A DNA stretch of 64,000 bases from Agelaius tricolor. Taxonomy: Eukaryota; Chordata; Aves; Passeriformes; Icteridae. The stretch covers positions 70,597,381-70,661,380 of the forward strand of contig JALJCS010000001.1 of the NCBI GenBank assembly GCA_023055355.1. The letters are read 5' to 3'. Positions 35,203 to 49,003 of the stretch are shown in pieces. The translations under genes were made by a program, and so were the position numbers. The notes under the pieces were generated by a model, which was not told the origin of the DNA, did not search any database, and worked only from the letters and a program-made list of their open reading frames with translations. Position 1 is the first letter of the stretch. Every line of letters begins with the position of its first letter.

Positions 35203-36019
35203 TTCATACACTGAGTTAGTTCAACACCTTACTGAGTTGGGGCCCTTCTGATCAGCAACCCATGCCAGAACATTCTCGATAAGAGCCAACCTCAACTGAC
35301 ACTTCCAACTGCATAAATGTTTAAGTGTATGCAAATATAATCACATATATGATAGTGTTTCAAACCTTGCATCACTTTTAAAAAAATCACCTTAAGCAGG
35401 AACTTCCCTTTGTTTTAGTTATGCTGATTTTGCTTTACAGAGATTGAAATCTCTGTAAATCCACATGAAGTGCTGCATTTATCATTATTATTCCATGAGC
35501 AATTCTGCAATCTAATGTAAATCCTATAGTGACTGTTTCCTTTAAACTTTATGATGTAATTGTGCTATTAACTCCTCCTTCCTGATCAAAAAGGCACTGA
35601 TTCCTGACCAACTGCCCATACAGATTAAAATCTAAAAAACTCCATTTCATTCCAGCACAGTTGGCAGCACAATCTTTCATTATTAAAATAATGACATGGT
35701 TTCTGTTGTTTTCCTCGGTTAGGAAAGAACATCCTCATTCAAAAAAGGCAAATGAGCTCAGACTTATATTTATGCTCATACTTAATACTCGTAGAAACAA
35801 AAAAAAAAAAAATCTGTTTATTTGCCTTTATTGAAATGGGACCATTTTTTTTTTCTTTTTTCTGTGAAGCTGGAATGGTGTTTCTTTGCAGTGCTACTTC
35901 ATTCTGCTTATGTTTTCCAAACCATTACTACAGAAAGCCTTATTTCAAACCAATAGTAAGAATCAGTTTTAGGACTCCCAATATTATTCCTATGCATATA
36001 GGAAAGGCTTGGTTCTCAC

Positions 36020-36160
36020 CTTATGCTCATAAAAGGTATCAATAAGAGTAATGAAACGACGAGTTTGTGTCCTTTTTGCTATTGTAAGGAGTGGTATGTC
36101 ACGAACAAACACTGTGTCAAAATGCTTTGATATTTCCAAATAGTCGCTGGCTCCAAGAGG
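36020..36160 (-). CDS. AFG1L: AFG1L coding exon (PLGASDYL to FYEHK)
   Basis: Encodes 47 residues beginning PLGASDYLEISKHFDTVFV and ending RRFITLIDTFYEHK. It has acceptor TTTCAG|CCT and donor AAG|GTGAGA, phase 0 at both ends. The RRFITLID motif is nearly invariant in Afg1 ATPases; the paired arginines lie just before a beta-strand and may contact nucleotide in the ring. It is separated from the preceding exon by a 12.7-kb intron, the longest complete one in the window. Confidence 0.97.
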
Positions 36161-38334
36161 CTGAAACAAAACAAAACCATAAGCAATGGAAACCCATGAC
36201 AGAATGACACAAACTCTGTATCTTCACATACTACAGTAACAGAAGAGAGCTGTCAAGTCCTGATCATAATCCTATTTTTATTCCTTTGTATCTCGCTTGG
36301 GGAATGCTCGATTGCCCTTAGGGACATAGGTACCTGGGGGTGTTCATACTCCTGGCTTTACACGAACACTGAGAGTGAAAAATGTGGCTCTTCTGCACCC
36401 AGACAACATTATGCTCTCTCTCTGACAACCTCAAATAAAATAATCACTATAAACCATAATCCATAGAAGACATGTGATTTCAACCTAAAGCATAAATAAT
36501 TTGAATAGCTATTAGGATGCTTTCTAGATCTTTAAAGATTTGTAAATGCAAATGTATAGGCTAGTTACTAAATCCTAAGTAGACCTGCATTTAGTTCACC
36601 CAGGACTAACCCAGCCTGAATAAGTATCTTATTTTTTAAGTATGGAAAACAAGAGGAAACAGACAGAAATACAATTTTGCAGCCGTTCCTTTGTTCATGG
36701 TTTCTCCTGTAATGATGAAATAAAAATCTTCAAGAAGAACTCATTAGTTTCTCTTTCTGTATCTAAACCATCAACAGAAAATATGCACAAATAGCAGTAG
36801 CTCATTCAAGTACATTCCTCTAAAATTACTTTTTCATTACATGGAAGGTATTTTTTTATGCAAGATCTGTCCTATCAGTACCACAGGCAGTACTTTATCG
36901 TGAGCTATTAAAATCTGTACTCCTGAACTTGTTCCATTAGTTTTACTTATACAAATACTTCAGAATCATGTCTGCAGCTACTGCAGTAAACAAGTTCAGC
37001 AGCATTTTGGATGGTCACAACTCCCTTCCCAGGTAATCACCTGCACCATGTGCTGTACCAAGTATAATACTGTTATAAAGCACTGCAATACTGCTATTAA
37101 CTTAAAACCACTAAATATAAAATATTTGCTTTAACTGAAATTATGAGACTAATTTGTTGTAGGCCAAACATAACTTCTTAACTAGAACACTTCTGCAAGA
37201 AGTTACTTTAAGCAATTATCAATAGCTGCTCATGAACAGGACTTTAGGTTTTGTTTAGATACTAGAATAAAAAAAACTTGTAGAAATGGTCTCTACACAA
37301 GCACAGCAGAGAGAAGCCCTGATGGCATTCCAAAAATTCTTGGGAATTAATGGGAATAAGCTAACCTTCCAGGCAGGTTCTAAAGCCTGTCACTCTCCAC
37401 CAGCTCTCCCACTTGCAGTCTCACAAATCACCCTGCTTTCCCATTCCCAAGCACTCAACTTCCCTGTAGCATCTATGGAAAAGAATTATTACAAAATCTT
37501 TCAATTCTTTTGAGCAGTGTTTAAGAGTAGTATATGCTGTATTCTCCCCTTAGAATTATATTTAATGCTTATTTTCTCCCTCCATTTCAGTCACCTAGTT
37601 ACTACTATGGACTTGTTAATCAGAAACCAAAACCTCATCATCATGAGGGCCCCCAGCAAAGCTTCATGCAACACCTCTGAAAAAACCAAAATCCTATCTG
37701 GATAAACCAGAGTAACTCAAAATATTCTGATGAAATAAAGCAGGAAAAGGTTTAAGAAAGTGGAAGGAACTGATGGATGGAAACAACACAGAGCAAACTC
37801 ACTGGACACCTTGCCGCCAGATACAAGTGCTACATCTGGACAGCAAGTATCAAGTGCAAAAGAAAAACAATGGGAGCACTAAAAGCAACACAACCAGGAT
37901 GCTGCTGGAGATTTTAAGATTAGTGATAAGCAAATAGTTTCAGTACTGGTAATATTATTCCATACTTAGGACTGAAGCACTATTAAACACAGAGGAGATC
38001 AAGTATGCCTGTGTGATGAGTACCTATGAGGGAGAACAGCAGTAATCTGTACACAAGAAAGGTAAGAATTTCTCATGTCTCCCCTTAGGTAAGAAATTTA
38101 GAGAAATCACTGCTATGCTGATTCATTCTTTTATCACATGAAGAGCCCAAGCAGTCTTCTGCCAAAACTCAAAACCCTGCGGAATTATTCTGCCCTGACC
38201 CAATGTGACACACTTTCTCACACAAACCATACCAATACACCCTCCTCATCTCAAAGTATCAGATATTAAAAAGTGATTCCTAAAACGAATAAATATATAA
38301 CTAGCATACAAACTTTTGCAAAGTGGGCAAACTG

Positions 38335-38390
38335 AAGTGCCCAACTAATAAGCTATACAGAAAAGTGCCCAACTAATGAGCTATACAGAT
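38335..38390. repeat. 28-bp tandem duplication, two copies
   Basis: 'aagtgcccaactaataagct' at 38335 recurs with one change at 38363 ('aagtgcccaactaatgagct'), both followed by 'atacaga'. Confidence 0.9.
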
Positions 38391-40867
38391 AAGAACTTTG
38401 GTGGATATCCAAACAGGAGATTAAAAAACCTGGGTAGTCAGAGGGAAGAAACAGGTGGAAGACAAAAATAAGGCTAATGCATTTCAAATGGGAAGAATGG
38501 AAGATGTAATACTTATACTGCTTTTCATACAGACATAACATCATGGTTTATAGAAGGTTACAATATGCAGCTTTATCAGTCAAACAGAAATTCAATGTAC
38601 CTCAGCAGTGCAAAAAGCACGCAATTCAAGAATTCCTCTAATTAAGGGCATAAAAGGCAGAACATTTCAAGCTTTAACAAGAACTTCTGAAAAACTGACA
38701 CCAACACTAAGTGATAATATTCTGTGAATGTTAGCAGAAACGTGCCTTTGGAGACTCCCAAATCTTACACTCAGAAAGATCTGAGTCTAGCAGCGTGAGT
38801 ACTTTATTAGAGTAAATTTGGTACCTCCCTGACAAGACTCAAGTCTAGTGAGACACAACTGAAATGCCAAATCAGCCATTCTGCTGTTACATATGGCTCA
38901 GCTGATATCAGCTGAAGTCCCTTACACAGAGGAGTTCTCAAAACTCCCTGCTTTTGGAGTTTAGAGACAGTCCTGGAGATGAAAGACAAAGCTTTTAATC
39001 TTGTTCCTAACATGACTTACTCTTGTCTTGGGAAGTCCTCTAATTTCCTTCTTACTCAGTGTAAAAAGAAGGAACCACCAGCAAGTTTGCAAGTGCTCTG
39101 GTTACAGGTTAGAGCCCTTTTTTGTATCCCTCTGTCCTTGCTATAGGCCCAGTTTCCATGCTCCCTGTAATTGCTTCAAAGCTGGTCTAACCCACCAGCT
39201 AACTCAAAATGCTCCAAACGCAAGAGACCATGATGAGGGGCACCCTGGCAGCTTCTCAACTCACATTCTCACTGGGCTGGTGCCCCTCAAACCTGGGATG
39301 AGGCTGGCACAAGCACCCACATCCCACCTCTGCCACACAGGAACAGAGACAGGGAAATGGGTTCAAGGCCAGATTGTGCCACTGCCACTGCTCTGGCTGT
39401 ACAGTCCATTTACCAAGGAGTAAATTCCTGCTCCTCCAGCAGCCCAGAGCCCTCCCCTACCTTCACAGCACTGCCTTATTGCCTTCAGGCCCTTTTTCCC
39501 TCACCTTGCAGCAAGCACTCTCTGGGTCCCAACTGGCAGGAACACCAGCTCAGACTAGGCTACAAGATTAGAGGCACACGATTTTAGACACATAGCACTG
39601 TCCTCTGTATAACTTTCCAGGGCTGAAATTTATTTTTTCAATCTCAACCAATCACAGAAAGTATTTCACTTTAGTTAGCAGCATACATGAAGGTATTTCT
39701 TCCTCTGAAGTTGCTAACGAAGCCACAAATCCTCCTAATACTAATACATATATATGTAATCCTCTTACTAAAAGTTTAGCCTGATTAATCTCATCCTCTG
39801 AATAACACTGTAAAAATAACTTCATTTGGTGTGTGTTCCTGGTACTGTCTGATCTCTTTTGTTTCATCAATTATTGATCAAAACTCAACAGCAGAACAGT
39901 AAGACATTTATGTAATGACCGTCACTTACCATTCGTTACCAGTTCTTTCACATTCTATAATATTATTTTAAAAACTCAAAACACTAATAAATAAGAATCT
40001 TTCTTATGGTATTATTGTTTCTGCATGTGTATATATTGTAAAACTGTTGTGGGTTTTTGTCATTAGCTCTGATGCCAAGAGTCAGTATTTTACAAGCATC
40101 ATACTAATGCAAAACACATTAGCCCTAACATGGTCTACACTCCTGACAAAGTGTTTACTCCACTTCAACCTGCTTGACTGATTTCTCACCTTTATTTGTT
40201 TTTGTTTCTCTGTCTACTTAATGCATTTTCAGCTATCATCATCTCAGTTCAAGTAGGATGTTTATTATTTGGAGCTCTCTGTGTGCTGTTTTAGAGTTAG
40301 TAATCTCCTGTTTCTATTATAGAGTTCATTTAATTATAGTATAAAGCATCTTTTTTTCTTTGTTGACTCATCAGTGGCCCAGTATACCACCTTTAAGAGA
40401 TTGTCTGAAGAATACAGAATGTTTTACTTATTATAGAAGAGGATATGTCATCTCAATTTGTATTTTTTTGTTGATGCTGCAAGATATTCCAGGACCAGTT
40501 CCAGCCAATCCTGAAGACGCATGATTGACAGTAACTATAATTTTGTGCAGACACTCTTAACACTCCAAAACTTCCTATAGACAACACCCAGTTTAAGACC
40601 AGGTAATATTTACAACTTAATCTTTAAGTATAAACAAACAAACAAAAAAAGCTCTGTTGTTTCCAAATGAACAACACACTATCACTAGTGAGGCTCATAA
40701 AAGAGAGCACTGAGATAATGTGTGAAGGTCACAACTCCAAGAAAGGAACAGAAAAAACCCAAGGCATGATATATGATGCCACAGCACACTAAAGTTTAAA
40801 TAAAAATGGGAAGAGGTAGGGCATGGCTAACTTGGTTAAAAAATTTAAAGCTACTGATTGCAGTGCA

Positions 40868-40930
40868 AATCACAGAACCATAGAACAGTCTGGGTTGCAA
40901 GATCCCTTAAACATCATCTACTTCCAACCA
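40868..40930 (-). mobile_element. CR1 LINE 3' tip fragment, minus orientation
   Basis: 'aatcacagaaccatagaaca', 'gtctgggttgcaagatccc' and 'ttaaacatcatctacttcca' are the antisense of the CR1 terminal repeat and final 3' UTR. Only about 60 bp remain, an extreme 5' truncation. Confidence 0.8.
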
Positions 40931-42444
40931 GGACAGCAGGAATATAAGATCTGTAAACCCTGGAATGAAAGACATTTTCTGTACCAAGCACAGCCCCTTG
41001 CTATCTCAGGTTATCTCACCACAGAATCCTGCTAAGAAGCAATTTTCCTTGTTCTTACAACAAAAGTTTTATAGTCTCATTTTTCATAGTGGAAAGTTGT
41101 TACAGATCTTTGCTTTTCTGCTTAAGAAGATGCTTGTAATTTCCCATTCTTTTATTTATTTATGTATTTTTTTAAACAATATGCTCAAAGCTGGTTGAAT
41201 ACTGGAAGCATAGAAAAGGAATGTTTCTGCTCTAAAAGCTCTCACTGCTAAATTTCCAGTTCCAACTGCGAAGTACAGCATTATCAATGAAATGGTCTCC
41301 AAAAATAGTTAAGGCTTAAAAAAATTATAGGGCTATTTAAGTATTTACACTTACTGTTAAGATTTCAAAACCATGATCAAAAAAGCTTTGAAAAAGAGAG
41401 AGAAGTACATTCAAGACTTTAAGAAACAAAAAAATTAAATTAAAAAGGCAAACCCTTAAAACTCCAATGAGCTTCAAAAAGCTTGTATTACCTGGTCTAC
41501 AAAGTATAGGATCTAAACCCTCAAGGTTTATGCAGCTTTCACTGAAAGGAGTGCTCTCTAAAAATTAAGCTTTGATACACATAAAATATAAAACAGAAAG
41601 GTGGTTTGATTAACAATATAACTGTATTGCAATATTTACACCTGAAATAAGTTTCTTGGGTTTATTTTATAAAAAAATGCCTGTGAATAAGATAAGCCAA
41701 TTTTTTTGAGGAGTAGAGAACCTGATTCAATCTTTAAGGTAAATGTAGCTAATAAAAGACAGAGTCTCAGTCTAGAGCTTAAGCTACAAAAGCTAATCTC
41801 TTAGGAATAAAACTAAGATCACAAACTAAGGAAAACTATGATTCTAAGGTTACTGGAAATAGTGCTTATCTATGGTACATTTATTTACACCTATATCTGA
41901 AAATCCTACAATCCTGAAGATGACACCAAATTATACTGTGGATACATTCAGCAGCCTTTAATGAAGATAAAACAGTTCCCTCAAAATTACTCAGAATCAT
42001 TAAACCACAAATGCAGCTGAGTTATGTCATCATGTAGGGCAGACATTCAGCTGACTCAAAACCAGACACTTGCATTTCTAAATCACTTGATGCATTTGAA
42101 AATGGTGAGTTTTTTATTTTCTTTTCTTTTTTAAAAGGTTAGTTACATCTTTTCCTTTGAAGTGCAAGCTATTCAAGTTAAGAACTACATCTTCCTCCTG
42201 GTTTATACAATGTGCCCATTGCAATGGAACAACAACCTAACAGAAACTGTTCACCACTTATTTGTTGTGTTAATCTACACGAAAATTCTATTTTGCCACT
42301 TTCAGAAACACTGAATAACTACTAGGAAAAAAAATCACAGTCTGATAACCTTTTACAACATAAATACTGATACTAAATTTATTTGCAGAGTTTTAACGCT
42401 ATCGTATGTTAGCTAATGGTTAGAATGATGCTAAGACACTGCAT

Positions 42445-42680
42445 TCATTGGTACTGGGAGCGGGATGAAGGGATCTATTGGATTACCTAGTGGAAAGCCT
42501 AGAGGATCCATGAAGCAAAGCAGCTGAGGCTCTGGGAGGAGCAGGCTGCATGCCCGAGCGGAGCACTCAATCCCGGCAGAGGGCAGCAGCTGCTGCGCGC
42601 AAGCCCGGGGAGCACCGAGAGCAGCTCGGCACCTCCCGACTCCCGCAGCTCCATCGAGATTACACACCAGGTACGCTGTC
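42445..42680. promoter_or_regulatory. GC-rich islet with a near-consensus CTCF motif
   Basis: A short GC- and CpG-rich patch inside AT-rich intron. The plus strand holds CCGGCAGAGGGCAG at 42573-42586, which matches the CTCF core CCASYAGRKGGCAG except for one base. A donor-like CCAG|GTACGC lies at about 42672. It could be a CTCF-bound insulator or loop anchor, an unannotated exon or a remnant of an insertion. Confidence 0.45.
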
Positions 42681-42856
42681 AGCTGCGTTACTTACAACAG
42701 ATCTAACTGGCACTATAAAATTTTCCTTTAGAAATTGTTAAAAAGGGAAGTGAAGAAAGGGAACTGGTAGAGAGTAATTTTTTCTAAGGTGTCACAAACA
42801 GTGTTATTCATGTGTGAACACACTACAATGGGCAACACTTATATTTGCACAATTGC

Positions 42857-42901
42857 ATATATATATATACACACACACACATTTATATGTATGTATATAT
42901 A
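42857..42901. repeat. (AT)n(AC)n microsatellite
   Basis: Six AT units, six AC units and then imperfect TATATGTA repeats in the long AFG1L intron. Confidence 0.9.
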
Positions 42902-43009
42902 GGGATTTTAAAATCAAGTTAATATATACATTTTATTTTTAAAGGCATCTGGTGATCTTTCATTCAGACATTTAAATCAATTAACTAATAATGTTTTGCA
43001 AAAATATAA

Positions 43010-43195
43010 CACCACTGGTAGTGTTTCCCTCATTGTATAGATGGAGAAACTGGAAGAAAGGAATTAAAGGCCCCAAAGAACGGGAGAAGTCAACATTAGT
43101 ATTAAAATTTGGGAACTGTATGTCTCTATTCTGCCTGGTGGCTGTCCCAGCCTCCTGTGGCTACATTTTGATGAAAACCAAGCAGAGTCCTCCTG
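43010..43195 (+). repeat. Ancient MIR-like SINE remnant
   Basis: 'tagatggagaaactgg' followed by 'gaagtcaacattagt' and 'ttaaaatttgggaactg' parallels the MIR-type order (fundamental phrase 'cagatggagaaactgag', then 'aggaagtc', then 'ttgggaac'). Highly diverged. Confidence 0.5.
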
Positions 43196-46100
43196 TCTGA
43201 TTACACTGGAGAAGCACTTTCACAGGGCTCCATTCTACTCCTGGGTAACTACTTCATGCCCATGAGGAAGACCAGCACGTGCCACTCTGCCACATAAACC
43301 CTGGTGTGTCAGTCTGAAAAACTGCTTCTCCTTTGCTTTAAAGCAACCAAAATAGATCAGTATCCTCTCATCCATTTTTTTGTTGGTTTTCCACATGTTC
43401 ACATAACTAGTAAAGAAAAAAAACAAAGTGTATGAATTTGGTATTAACTTAGTTACCTAAAACATGGGATTGTCCTCATCTGGGAAACCAGGATTTACAA
43501 ATTGATGCACACAATAGCTTAGCAAGTCAACTGCATGTCATATCAGCATTGCATACAACATATTCTCTGTATTTTATTTTTATGAACATTAATGAACAAC
43601 TAGTAATTACCAGGATCTGGTGCATTATTTTAGATAGAAGTAATTCTTTATACCCTTGACATGAAAAAGTTTGATGCTAATATATGAAACAAGAATGAAA
43701 TATTACAATACCAGAAAGGTATCAACTCTTAATTCCCAAGGTCTCCAGGTATTAATTAAAAAGCAGTTGTTATGAAAATTCTATTTAAGCTAGGAGATGT
43801 TATAAATAGTTACCAATTGCTGATTTGCTATTTTATTAGCTAACATCTCATTAATTCATGTGCTATCAAAGTGGAAAATGTTTCAATATTTCCCCTTAAA
43901 ACAGAATTTTGATTTTATTTTAAAGGAAACTATAGTGAAAATAAAGAAGTTTTACAGGCTGTTCATATGAAATATTGTTTTACCAAAAATGTAAATTTCA
44001 AACACATCTCCTTAATCCTACACCAGCAAATGCAGATTTTTAGGTTTGGATATTTGTCCCTTGGAATGCACTGTAACAGTTACCCAAGACCAGACTAGAA
44101 GACAGATTGCAGCAATGAAGTGAAAGCAGAGTCACTTGAGTGATAAGCTATTTTGCCAACACAACAAAAGCATCTATCGTTTCACATGTTGATTCTTGCA
44201 AAACTTACTCTTTTTTCTGGAACCCTTAAGGGTAATGGACAGCCAAAGGAATCAATTAACCAAATTTTGAGTACAATGCTGTCCATTCGTGCTGCAATTA
44301 TTACTGACACCCACATGAGCAGCAGTATACAACAGTTTCAGAAAACTCAAAAAATACTACTGCAACTCCAAGATAATGCTATAACTTGTAAGTGCTTCCA
44401 TAATGCAGACCAGATATGTCAAATTTGGAAGAAAGGTTGCTTGGTATGAGGGAAATGCCCCATAACACTTCCTGTGAAACCCCCCTCAAAGCCAAGGACG
44501 TTATAAGCCTTGGATAAACTCAGTCTGAACTGACTGCACAGACTGATTGTAGGCTAAGAAGCATTGCCTACTCCCAGAAGTATGAGGGGCATAAGAGCTG
44601 GTTATTCCCTCAAGATGGACTGGGCACATTCCCCTGCTGGCTGCTGAACTTGTTCACTGCATGTGCAGGAGCAGTGAGAGCTGCCAACAGGCAGCAGGAA
44701 CCCTGACTCCCTCACATCCCTTCTTTCAGGCACTTTAAAACCAGAAAAGATCATGGGGTACTTCAAGTTCCTGTATTTTAGAGATGGCTAAGCCTAAAAA
44801 CTAATAAGTAGTTCAAACACAAAAGCCTCCTCCTAAAATGACATCCAGTTTTGACCCAATACACAGTAAAAGGAGGCTGTGTCTACTCTTAGATGTAAAA
44901 AAACCCAAAATGAAACAAACTTTCTCTCAAAAAAAAGTAAACAACCCCAACCATTTCCTCAAAATACCTGTTCTGATAAACTGCACAAAGCATTCTTGTC
45001 TTCATTGCTCCTTCCCCATACACACAGTACTCTGTACTTACAGCAAGTTTGTATTAGCATTTATGTTATATTCAAAACTCCTGGAGGAAAAAACCTGTTA
45101 CATCAGGCTTAGTATAAAAATGTGCTCATTAGAAATGCTACAAACAAAAAACCTTCAGCAATATTTCTTTTTATAGGTTAGTTAACTAACTTAGGAACCC
45201 ATTTAACAAATACTTTCTTGAGACTGCATAATGTCACTTTCCTAATAAGAACAGCATCTTCAAAACTCAACCCTTCCTATAAAGTCAGGGAGACTGGAGA
45301 ATTAAATCTTATTTCCATTCTTTAGTCATCCATTGTATGCATCCAGAATCAGCTTCTCCATTACCCTTCCTGGACTAAAATCTCACCAACAGCCTGCAGT
45401 TCCACCCACCATCATAAGCATTCTACTTGTTTGTTTTTAATACTGACACACAGAGCATTCTTCTAGTGACATGGAATTTCTCTTGCACTTTAACATTTAT
45501 AAAAATAAAAAGCTAGTCAAAGGTCTCAGCCTAGTTTTACAGGACTCCAATGATACAAAATGTATTTGCAGGCTCTTTTTAACATATATTAACTATATAG
45601 AGACTGAAAATTATTTCACTATCCTTAAATAAAATTAGTATTTCACTCTACTTCACCTAGAACACATATTCTTTGCCAAACCTTTTCCTTTTTCCACATC
45701 ATTATTAAAAGTTCATCCAGCTAAGAATAAGCCAGTACCATTCAGATAATATAAAACATCAAAACTCCAATTTTACTTAAGTCTTTTATCTGACTGGACA
45801 TATTTGCCCATGACCTTTACTTTATAATTTTCCTGCACTTCATAACTAGTTGCCATTCATTCTGTATTATTTGATTCTGTCTCAACAGTGACACAGGAGA
45901 TACTTTTACTATCTTCCTCCTCAGAGTTCTTCTTGGGTTTGTGTTGCTCTTTTTGTTGTTACTGTTGTTTACACTTCACTTTCCAGTTAGTCACACTTCC
46001 CTTTTGCTTTTGAAAATTACTTTTCCTGAACACTCATATATGCAACTTCACTGTTTGGAATATCTTTCGGTTTCATTAAAGGCTAGACAATTAAGATTAT

Positions 46101-48902
46101 TCCTACACAACACAAATTTCTAGATTAATTCATCACCACCAGCCAAATGACCTTGTACTGGATGTAGTACATTTTATGCTAGAAAATTATCATTTGCTGT
46201 TTTCTGGCTAATTACATTTCACCTTTGCCTGTGTTTCATCTATAGTATAACATACAACGGTGTATTTTCTTTATATGTTTCTTATAGCTCAAGGAACAAT
46301 CTATCTCATGTTCCATATGCAACAGATCCCTACAAGTACTTTCCTTTCAGGTTTGTTAATTAGCAGACTGATAGGTACTCAAGAACTTTGTGTTAATTAA
46401 CTTTAAGGCAGGTACCAGTACCTTCAATGTTGCACACTGCTCTCCACCTCTTTCAGCCACTCTGTCTTTAAGCAGGCTGTAAGCACCCATTCTGTATTAT
46501 TATTTTATGAATTGTCCCACAAGGTTTCAATAATAGCAATTATCTCTCATTTTCCCCCATTATTGAGAATTTCCCATTTATCATGCTTGTCACCACATCT
46601 TAAAACTGTTACAAAACCGACTGCAAATCTTGTTTTCAATTCTGGTACAAGTTTAATGAGCTCCTACAACACCAACTTTAGATTTCATTTATCTACCTGG
46701 AAGTTTTGCTTAAGCTGTCAATTAAGCTTCACCCTGGTTGCAACAGGCTCCAGCAAGGAAGATTTCCTGCCCCATGTCCCTTTGTACAATCTGTCTTCCC
46801 ATGGGATTTTGTGCCCATGTCCTGCACAAATAAATCTGCAGATCTGCTCCATGCAAATCCAAAAAATTCCCCTCCAGTATTTTCTTTTGTCAATCTTGCT
46901 TTTCATTACATCTTTTTCAGCTTTCTACTTTCCTTTTTTTAATAGCAGCACTTATGATGCCTGTCAACTTATCTACCATTTGGCTTCACAAGAAGTAGCA
47001 AATATCTTGTTGCTATGTCCCTTAAAGATTTCTGCTTTATCCCTCCACAAATCACTCCTACTATTAGCAATCTTACTGGAATATATATAAAAAACTTTGT
47101 ACTTCCTGTCATGTTGAATGTCTCCTAATTTGGGGTAATTTTTGCTATAAACCACCAGTGCACTCTTCTGGATCTTCCCTGTGTCTTCTGTGACATGAGT
47201 GGGAGCACTTTCCCTCTCTGACTGTTTAAAAAAGATACTGCATGTTTTACGTTTTTCCATCAAAATTTAAAAGAATTCATGAAAAAAAAGGAAGAGGGTT
47301 TCATGGGTTGACAGCTGCATTTTTCCTTTTTTGAAGTTTTCCTTTTAGCAGATTTTAATGGCAGCAGGTCAGGCAAACAGAGCAATGGGGCAGGCAAGAT
47401 CCTAAACACAGCTTATATTGAAATATAGTGAAATTTTCTACCATTGCTATAAATCATTGCAAAAGTTTACAGTAATGGAAAAAAAAATCACAGTGGAGGC
47501 AAGTCTGACCATTCATCTAAATTTAATAGACTATTCTGAAGTTCAATGACTATACTTTTTTGCCTATGAAAGGAGCACACTGATACCCCTTACCAACATA
47601 CTGATGTAATATTTATGAAGATACATCAGTGATCTGAAGAGAAAAATCAGTGATAACTGAGGAAGCTGTCAAAAGAAAACCATTTCCTGTCTGCCATGTT
47701 GTTTTAGTTTTAAGCATGTGATTTTGCTGTAAAGGACTACTATCTGCAGAAGGCATCTGATTTGAGACAGCAAGATTTCCTAAGTCTTGGGCAATCCATG
47801 TAAGAATGATCTGAACCTCAAATAATTCTTGAACAGGATGAGAACCTTCAGACCACTGACATGTGAGCCAATCAGAGCACTTCTACTTAGAAGCAACTTA
47901 TTATCCCATTTAAGTACATAAGGCATTTCCTGGACTAAAGAATTGTACTAGTATTTGCTGACAGCATAGCTTCTCCATGCTTTAAGGGGCACAAGGCAGA
48001 AAAAAATCTCAAAACCTTAAGTGAAAAGCAAGCTATTCTACTTATGACACACCTCCACCCTTACAAATGGCTTATTGGTTTTGTCTGAAACTAAGAACCA
48101 ACTCCAAGTCTAAAACCTGCAGTCTGAAACACAATCAGTGTAATTTCTGTCCAAATAGTTATCAACTCCTTTGCTGCAAGGAAGTGAAAGCAAAACGTTA
48201 TCACCAAAAGACTGGTCACCATCCTGAATCAAAAGTGCTATTGGCCAGTTTAGGGTTGTGATCATTTAACAGCAACTTCACACATCAGTACAGAGAACAC
48301 TGAAGTGCAGTGCAACTCCTGGGGAATCGTCTTCCAACCCACTGGAGGTCAAATACAAGGAGAACTTTTCAAGATTCACCTCTCACATGTTAAAGCAGAG
48401 AATGTGCCAGTATTTAGCAAAATCTGGAATATTTTGACAAGGCCTCGGATTAAACATTCCTTGTACACACAGCTGAAATCAAAGCATGGAACAGTGTGTT
48501 ACTCTAGTGGTGCCAGGATGACTGCTCTTTTGCTTGAGTATCAAGCTGAAATCCCAGATTATAAAAACAGCATTTGATTGCTATTTACATATTGAGATGT
48601 TACCAACACTCATACACCAGCACTGATGTTAGGCCAGGCATATACTGCAGTAGGATTTTTGTAGATAATCTGTGATACACCTAAGAGTGAATTTACTATA
48701 TCATTAAAAAGAAAATTAGTATGGTTCTTTTGAAGAAAGGGGTTTTTCCTGTTAAATTAAAAATATTTCTGTTAATCAAGTTTTGTAAAAAGCCTTTTTA
48801 ATTCAGTGCATCTTGGGAAGATAGCAAATTTTTGTGGTTTGATTTTTTTTTAACTGTGAAAAGCCTGAGCATTAACCGATCTAGATTGGACTGGGTACTC
48901 AC

Positions 48903-49003
48903 TCTGTCGCACAGCTCTTCAAACGTGAAGTCTGCAATGGTTCCACATGCTTTATTCAGCCCCAGCTCTCTGCCTTGCACTTTCAGAATCCTTGGTCTAG
49001 TTA
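48903..49003 (-). CDS. AFG1L: AFG1L coding exon (TRPRILKVQGREL to CDR)
   Basis: 101 nt: two bases completing a split Leu codon, then 33 codons reading TRPRILKVQGRELGLNKACG and ending FEELCDR. The acceptor is CATAG|TA and the donor AGA|GTGAGT. The VQGREL..NKACG..ADFTFEELC stretch is a hallmark of the Afg1 family. It is separated from the upstream exon by only 256 nt. Confidence 0.97.

Larger units (their letters stand above)
34274..36019 (-). other. AFG1L intron (1.75 kb)
   Basis: AT-rich intron holding a short AATTTCC repeat (34676-34718) and a 30-bp period duplication (35148-35202). No other feature was recognised. Confidence 0.8.
36161..48902 (-). other. AFG1L long intron (12.7 kb)
   Basis: AT-rich intron without recognised genes. 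It holds a 28-bp tandem duplication (38335-38390), a CR1 3' tip (40868-40930), a GC-rich islet with a CTCF-like motif (42445-42680), an AT/AC microsatellite (42857-42901) and a MIR-like remnant (43010-43195). The stretch 45.2-47.3 kb is pyrimidine-rich on the plus strand, which gives a 192-codon plus-strand open frame (46512-47090) with no recognisable homology. Confidence 0.75.

Noticed and set aside
46512..47090. 192-codon plus-strand open frame in the long AFG1L intron
   Set aside because: Composition reflects pyrimidine-rich sequence. The hydrophobic, Ser/Leu-rich translation matches nothing I know and has no promoter-like context.
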